Shown: piece by piece, positions 60,358-64,000 of the stretch
How the letters are laid out: every line of letters starts with the position of its first letter
Position numbering within the stretch: the first letter of the stretch is position 1
NCBI RefSeq assembly: GCF_002087235.1
Contig: NZ_MUIO01000079.1
Span: 62,001-126,000 of the forward strand
Direction of reading: 5' to 3'
Source: Pseudomonas floridensis
GTDB lineage: Bacteria; Pseudomonadota; Gammaproteobacteria; Pseudomonadales; Pseudomonadaceae
DNA length: 64,000 nt
Notes under the pieces: generated by a model
The model's input: only the letters and a program-made list of their open reading frames with translations
Database searches by the model: none
What the model was told of the DNA's origin: nothing
Translations under genes and position numbers: made by a program

Positions 60358-61125
60358 TCAGCCAAACCGGTAGATGTCCATGCCCAACGCACCCATCGTG
60401 AAGCCTTGGTGCGCAAGACTGAATTCACCGCCTGCGCCGCGGGCAAAATAGAGTGGCAGCAAATGTTCATCACTGGGGTGAGCGCGAACTGCGTTCGGTG
60501 CCAGCCTGCGGTAATCATGCAATGCCTCTTCATCGTCGCTGGCCAGCTTGTCGATCATCCAGTCCCGGAAGGTCTGCGCCCAAGGCGTCGTGGGCTGCGC
60601 TCCCGCTTTCCAGTTCAGCTCACCCAGATTATGGGTGATGCTGCCGGAGCCAACGATCAGCACGCCCTGATCACGCAGGCTGGCCAGTGCCTTTCCTACC
60701 CGCGTCTGCAGGCGTGGTCCCTGGCGGCTGGGCAGAGAAATCTGCACCACTGGAATGTCAGCCTGCGGGTACATCAACGTCAGCGGCACCCAGACGCCGT
60801 GATCGAACGGGCGACGGCTGTCCAGGCGGGCAGGCAGGTCGTGTGCGGCAAGCAGGTCAACTATTTTCCGACTGAGCTCGGGCAAGCCGGGCGCGGGATA
60901 CTGTACGGCAAACAATTCGGGGGAAAACCCGCCAAAGTCATGCCAGGTTTCTGGCTGCGGGTTAGCATTGACGAGCAATTCGTGGCTTTCCCAGTGTGCC
61001 GATACAATCACTATGGCACGAGGTGTGGGCAGTTCGGCCGCAAGGCGCGTCAATGCAGGGCCACTCTCACCGGGCTCCAGCGCCAGCATTGGCGAGCCGT
61101 GAGAGATAAACAGGCTGGGGAACAT
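60358..61125 (-). CDS. YgiD/DODA-type class III extradiol dioxygenase
   Basis: A 255-residue member of the 4,5-DOPA extradiol dioxygenase group. Features: the N-terminal LFISHGSPMLALEPGESG (metal His at residue 7-8), VSAHWESHELLVN, YPAPGLPELSRKI, HGVWVPLTLMYP and GSGSITHNLGELNW, which supply the His/Glu metal set. The in-cell substrate is unknown; homologues ring-open DOPA or similar catechols. Start ATG 61125 (MFPSLFISHGSPM) has GGAG five bases upstream, so the longer frame to 61173 is unlikely. Confidence 0.87.
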   Translation of the reverse strand: MFPSLFISHGSPMLALEPGESGPALTRLAAELPTPRAIVIVSAHWESHELLVNANPQPETWHDFGGFSPELFAVQYPAPGLPELSRKIVDLLAAHDLPARLDSRRPFDHGVWVPLTLMYPQADIPVVQISLPSRQGPRLQTRVGKALASLRDQGVLIVGSGSITHNLGELNWKAGAQPTTPWAQTFRDWMIDKLASDDEEALHDYRRLAPNAVRAHPSDEHLLPLYFARGAGGEFSLAHQGFTMGALGMDIYRFG

Positions 61126-61228
61126 GTGGGCTCCATGAGCGAAAGTGATGGGCTCATCTTCTGTCAGTGACATGATCTGAATCTAATATAAGTTTTGACG
61201 CGTTTTGATCGGTTTTTCAGGAGGATTC

Positions 61229-61888
61229 ATGGAGGCGGATTTTTGGCAGCAGCGCTGGTCATCGGGGCAGATCGGTTTTCATCAGGCGCAGGTCAACGCA
61301 GACCTGTGCAGGTTCTGGCCTGAACTGAAGCTGCAGCAAGGCGCACGCGTACTGGTGCCGTTGTGCGGCAAGACTCAGGACATGAGCTGGCTGGTCGAGC
61401 GGGGGTTCCATGTGGTCGGTGTCGAGCTGTCTCAGGCTGCGGTGGAAAGCTACTTCGTCGAGCGTCAGCTCCAGGCACAGGTGACGCAGCGTGGCGATTT
61501 GCAGGTGTACTCCGCACACGGCATTGAAATCTGGTGTGGCGATTTTTTCGCGCTGACGGCCGAGGATATCGGACAGTGCGCCGCGTTCTACGATCGTGCC
61601 GCGATGATCGCGCTGCCTTCCGATATGCGAGAGCGCTACGTCCGACAGCTTGAGCGGCTGCTGCCTGCGACGTCCATCGGTTTACTGATCACGCTCGATT
61701 ACGATCAGGCTCAACTGCAAGGCCCGCCGTTCTCGGTACCTCAGGCGTGGCTGGACGCGTTTGTGTCCACCGGTTGGCATGTGACGAAGGTTGCGCAGCA
61801 CGATGCGCTCCAGAGCAGCCCCAAGGCGCTCGATGCCGGGGTTGAGCGTCTGGAGGAGTGCGTGTATTGGTTGGAAAAGCGGGTATAG
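61229..61888 (+). CDS. tpm: thiopurine S-methyltransferase
   Basis: A 219-residue SAM-dependent methyltransferase of the TPMT family, known in P. syringae and relatives for resistance to tellurite and selenite through methylation. Motifs: FWQQRWSSGQIGFHQ at the N-terminus, VLVPLCGKTQDMSWLVERG (SAM loop), GVELSQAAVESYF, YDRAAMIALPSDMRERYV. Start ATG 61229 has GGAGGATTC upstream. A terminator follows. Confidence 0.93.
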   Translation: MEADFWQQRWSSGQIGFHQAQVNADLCRFWPELKLQQGARVLVPLCGKTQDMSWLVERGFHVVGVELSQAAVESYFVERQLQAQVTQRGDLQVYSAHGIEIWCGDFFALTAEDIGQCAAFYDRAAMIALPSDMRERYVRQLERLLPATSIGLLITLDYDQAQLQGPPFSVPQAWLDAFVSTGWHVTKVAQHDALQSSPKALDAGVERLEECVYWLEKRV

Positions 61889-61904
61889 GCGCAGATCGCG
61901 CATG

Positions 61905-61935
61905 AAAAAAGGGCGACGCACGTCGCCCTTCTCGT
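61905..61935. terminator. intrinsic terminator between tpm and htpX
   Basis: Stem AAAAAAGGGCGAC / GTCGCCCTT with a short loop. Both convergent genes, tpm (+) and htpX (-), end next to it. Confidence 0.75.
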
Positions 61936-61949
61936 TATTGCCTGATGGA

Positions 61950-62837
61950 TCAACCGCGGCGGCGCAACGCCTCGATGCGGACTTCCAGCGGCGGGTGGCT
62001 CATGAACAGGCCGGCAATGCCGTGTTTGAGGCTGGCGTTGATGCCGAACGCGGTCAGGCTGTCAGGCATGTTCACCGGTACGCCCTGTTCGGAGCGCAGG
62101 CGCTGCAAGGCGCTGATCATTGCCTGGGTGCCTGCAAGGCGTGCACCGGCATCGTCGGCGCGGAACTCGCGTTTGCGCGAGAACCACATCACGATGGCGC
62201 TGGCCAGGAAACCCAATACCAACTCGGCAAAGATCGTCGTGATGTAGTAAGCGATACCCTGACCGTTCTCGGTCTTGAAGATCACCTTGTCGACGAAGTT
62301 GCCGATGATGCGCGCGAAGAACATCACAAAGGTGTTCACCACGCCCTGCACCAGTGCCAGCGTCACCATGTCGCCGTTGGACACGTGACCGATCTCGTGA
62401 GCCAGAACCGCCTTGACCTCGTCGGGCGAAAACCGCTCCAGCAAGCCCTGGCTGACGGCCACGAGGGCGTCGTTCTTGTTCCAGCCCGTCGCGAACGCGT
62501 TGGCTTCGTAAGCCGGGAAAATACCGACTTCCGGCATCTTGATGCCCGCGTCGCGGGACAGTTGTTCCACGGTCTGCAGCAACCATTGCTCATGGCGGGT
62601 ACGCGGCTGGGTAATGATCTGAGTGCCGGTGCTCATTTTCGCCATCCATTTGGAAATGAACAGCGAGAACAGCGAACCTGCGAAACCGAACACAGCGCAG
62701 AAAACCAGCAGCTGATTGAGGTTCAGATCAACCCCGTTGGCCGCCATGAACCCATTGAAGCCAAAAAGGCTCAGGGTAATGCTGGCTATCAGCACGACCG
62801 CAAGGTTAGTGGCCAAAAACAGCAAAATGCGCATCAT
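61950..62837 (-). CDS. htpX: membrane zinc metalloprotease HtpX
   Basis: A 295-residue inner membrane protease that helps remove misfolded membrane proteins with FtsH. Two N-terminal membrane segments (about 5-25 and 38-55), the zinc motif H-E-x-x-H in VLAHEIGHVSNGDMV (about residue 140), two further hydrophobic segments (about 160-225), and the Glu ligand in FRADDAGARLAG region. GAGGAG lies about 12 bases before the ATG pair 62837/62834. Promoter with good sigma-70 boxes at 62883-62911. Confidence 0.95.
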   Translation of the reverse strand: MMRILLFLATNLAVVLIASITLSLFGFNGFMAANGVDLNLNQLLVFCAVFGFAGSLFSLFISKWMAKMSTGTQIITQPRTRHEQWLLQTVEQLSRDAGIKMPEVGIFPAYEANAFATGWNKNDALVAVSQGLLERFSPDEVKAVLAHEIGHVSNGDMVTLALVQGVVNTFVMFFARIIGNFVDKVIFKTENGQGIAYYITTIFAELVLGFLASAIVMWFSRKREFRADDAGARLAGTQAMISALQRLRSEQGVPVNMPDSLTAFGINASLKHGIAGLFMSHPPLEVRIEALRRRG

Positions 62838-62882
62838 GGTCGAAACGTTCTCCTCAGAATGAATATGTAACCGGATGCCGGG

Positions 62883-62911
62883 TATATAAGGTGATGCCCT
62901 TCGCTATTCAA
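62883..62911 (-). promoter_or_regulatory. sigma-70 promoter of htpX
   Basis: On the - strand TTGAAT, 17 bases, TATATA. The complements occupy 62906-62911 (-35) and 62883-62888 (-10), about 46 bp upstream of the htpX start. No clear sigma-32 match was found. Confidence 0.65.
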
Positions 62912-63044
62912 CACAGGGACTATTTCAAACTGTGTCTTCTCATCGGATAAGAGGGTAATCCCGTCAACCTGAACGGCGCCTGAGCCACGGTGCTCAACCT
63001 CGCGGGGAGTAAAGGCCGAAAAAAGACGGCGCTCGCGAAGGGCT

Positions 63045-63073
63045 GAAATAAAATGCCCCGAACGGGTCGGGGC
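63045..63073 (-). terminator. intrinsic terminator of the aminotransferase gene
   Basis: On the - strand GCCCCGA-5-TCGGGGC followed by ATTTTATTT. It lies 31 bases after the aminotransferase stop codon. Confidence 0.8.
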
Positions 63074-63103
63074 AGGTCGCGGTACGGCAGATCGGATGAT
63101 GGC

Positions 63104-64000
63104 CTATTGGCGATAACCCTTGAGGAAGTTACCGATGCGGCCAATGGCCTGCTCCAGCTCATCGACGCGGGGCAGGGTGACCACGCGGAAGTGATCCGGC
63201 CACGGCCAGTTGAACGCGGTGCCCTGAACGACCAGCAGTTTTTCCGACAGTAGCAGGTCCAGAACGAATTTTTCGTCGTTGTGGATCGGGCAGATTTTCG
63301 GGTCGATACGCGGGAATGCGTACAACGCCCCCATGGGTTTGACGCAGCTCACACCCGGAATGTCGTTGAGCAGCTCCCAGGTCCGGTTGCGCTGCTCCAG
63401 CAGGCGACCTGGCGGCAGGATCAGGTCATTGATGCTCTGATAGCCGCCCAGCGCGGTCTGGATGGCGTGCTGGCTCGGCACGTTGGCGCACAGGCGCATG
63501 TTGGCCAGAATATCGATGCCTTCGATGTAGCTCTGTGCGTTGTGTTTCGGTCCGGAGATGGCGATCCAGCCCGAGCGAAAGCCCGCGACCCGGTAGGATT
63601 TCGACAGGCCGTTGAAGGTCAGGCACAGCAGGTCCGGCGCCAGCGACGCGGTGCAGACGTGCACGGCATCGTCGTAGAGAATCTTGTCGTAGATTTCGTC
63701 GGAGAACACCACCAGGTTGTGCTGGCGGGCGATTTCCAGCATGCCCAGCAGGACTTCCTTTGAGTACACCGCACCTGTAGGGTTGTTCGGGTTGATGATC
63801 ACCATCGCCTTGGTGTTCGGGGTGATCTTGGCCTTGATGTCTGCCAGATCCGGCCACCAGTTGGCCTGCTCGTCGCACAAGTAGTGCACCGGATTGCCGC
63901 CGGACAGGGCCACCGCGGCGGTCCACAGTGGATAGTCGGGCGCTGGCACCAGCACTTCGTCGCCGTTGTTGAGCAGCGCCTGCATCGACATCACGATCAA
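63104..64000 (-). CDS. alaA: AlaA-type alanine/aspartate aminotransferase, 5' end outside the window
   Basis: The C-terminal 298 residues of a class I PLP aminotransferase, most like glutamate-pyruvate aminotransferase AlaA. Visible: the cofactor-binding DYPLWTAAV block, VIINPNNPTGAVYS, FSDEIYDKILYD, the PLP lysine in FNGLSKSYRVAGFRSGWI, and the C-terminal FRVVTLP. About 105 N-terminal residues lie beyond the window edge. It links alanine and glutamate metabolism. A terminator follows at 63073. Confidence 0.9.
   Translation of the reverse strand: MIVMSMQALLNNGDEVLVPAPDYPLWTAAVALSGGNPVHYLCDEQANWWPDLADIKAKITPNTKAMVIINPNNPTGAVYSKEVLLGMLEIARQHNLVVFSDEIYDKILYDDAVHVCTASLAPDLLCLTFNGLSKSYRVAGFRSGWIAISGPKHNAQSYIEGIDILANMRLCANVPSQHAIQTALGGYQSINDLILPPGRLLEQRNRTWELLNDIPGVSCVKPMGALYAFPRIDPKICPIHNDEKFVLDLLLSEKLLVVQGTAFNWPWPDHFRVVTLPRVDELEQAIGRIGNFLKGYRQ

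Noticed and set aside
62883..62940. Sigma-32 promoter for htpX
   Set aside because: A TTTGAAA is present, but no CCCCAT-like -10 at the right spacing; a sigma-70 pair fits better.
1..64000. tRNA, rRNA, CRISPR, insertion sequences, prophage
   Set aside because: No cloverleaf-like genes, repeat-spacer arrays, transposases or phage modules were seen on either strand.

Overview
The window is a stretch of core chromosome from a fluorescent pseudomonad, most probably a member of the Pseudomonas syringae group. The evidence is protein-level similarity to well-known Pseudomonas families, GC-rich codon use, Pseudomonas-specific gene neighbourhoods (fumC-bolA-trhO-rbdA, mupP-ubiG, gyrA-serC-pheA-tyrA-cmk-rpsA-ihfB, earP-efp-ohr-ohrR, deaD-tpm-htpX) and an O-antigen style wbpL/wbpM locus next to ihfB. 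I see no rRNA, tRNA, CRISPR array, insertion sequence or prophage. The species call is inference: no marker here fixes a pathovar.

Layout. 1-9.8 kb: end of an MFS transporter, glutathione peroxidase, a FadL-type porin, several small unknown genes, rmuC, an acyl-carrier-like protein without its serine, the tRNA acp3U enzyme TapT and an EamA exporter. 9.8-20.8 kb: fumC with a quinone reductase, a DUF2059 protein, bolA, trhO (with a perfect ANR/FNR-type box upstream), a DsbA-like oxidoreductase, an MsbA-like ABC exporter, an RbdA-like PAS-GGDEF-EAL regulator, a TenA-like protein and a GGDEF diguanylate cyclase. 21-25.9 kb: peptidoglycan recycling (mupP), ubiquinone synthesis (ubiG) and methylthioadenosine salvage (mtaD, mtnA). 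26-36 kb: the Pseudomonas mixed-function supraoperon gyrA, serC, pheA, tyrA, cmk, rpsA, ihfB. Here it is unusual: the aminotransferase gene normally between pheA and tyrA is absent, and the EPSP-synthase half normally fused to TyrA is cut to its C-terminal half with altered active-site residues. 36-43 kb: a reduced O-antigen locus (beta-CASP nuclease, sugar epimerase, WbpL-type transferase, WbpM dehydratase, ComEA-like protein). 43-54 kb: TetR regulator and an amino-acid transporter, a thioesterase, small genes, earP-efp, an esterase, ohr-ohrR, TauE, LysR and an N-terminally truncated glycosyltransferase. 54-64 kb: DUF1127, YcaQ-type glycosylase, class II DAHP synthase, a spermidine-synthase-like enzyme, a DEAD-box helicase with a long leader, a DODA-type dioxygenase, tpm, htpX and the 3' part of an AlaA-like aminotransferase.

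How the genes work together. Aromatic amino-acid synthesis is served by the DAHP synthase, PheA and TyrA. Serine comes from SerC. The translation machinery is represented by S1, EF-P with its rhamnosyl-arginine modifier EarP, TapT and TrhO. Peroxide defence uses Ohr/OhrR and a glutathione peroxidase. Two c-di-GMP enzymes lie about 850 bp apart. The most notable point is the degenerate TyrA-AroA fusion: the cell must obtain EPSP synthase and the missing aminotransferase activity from elsewhere. Secondary points are a long near-perfect hairpin in the efp leader, a DnaA-box-containing inverted repeat upstream of rmuC, and several perfect palindromes that look like operators.
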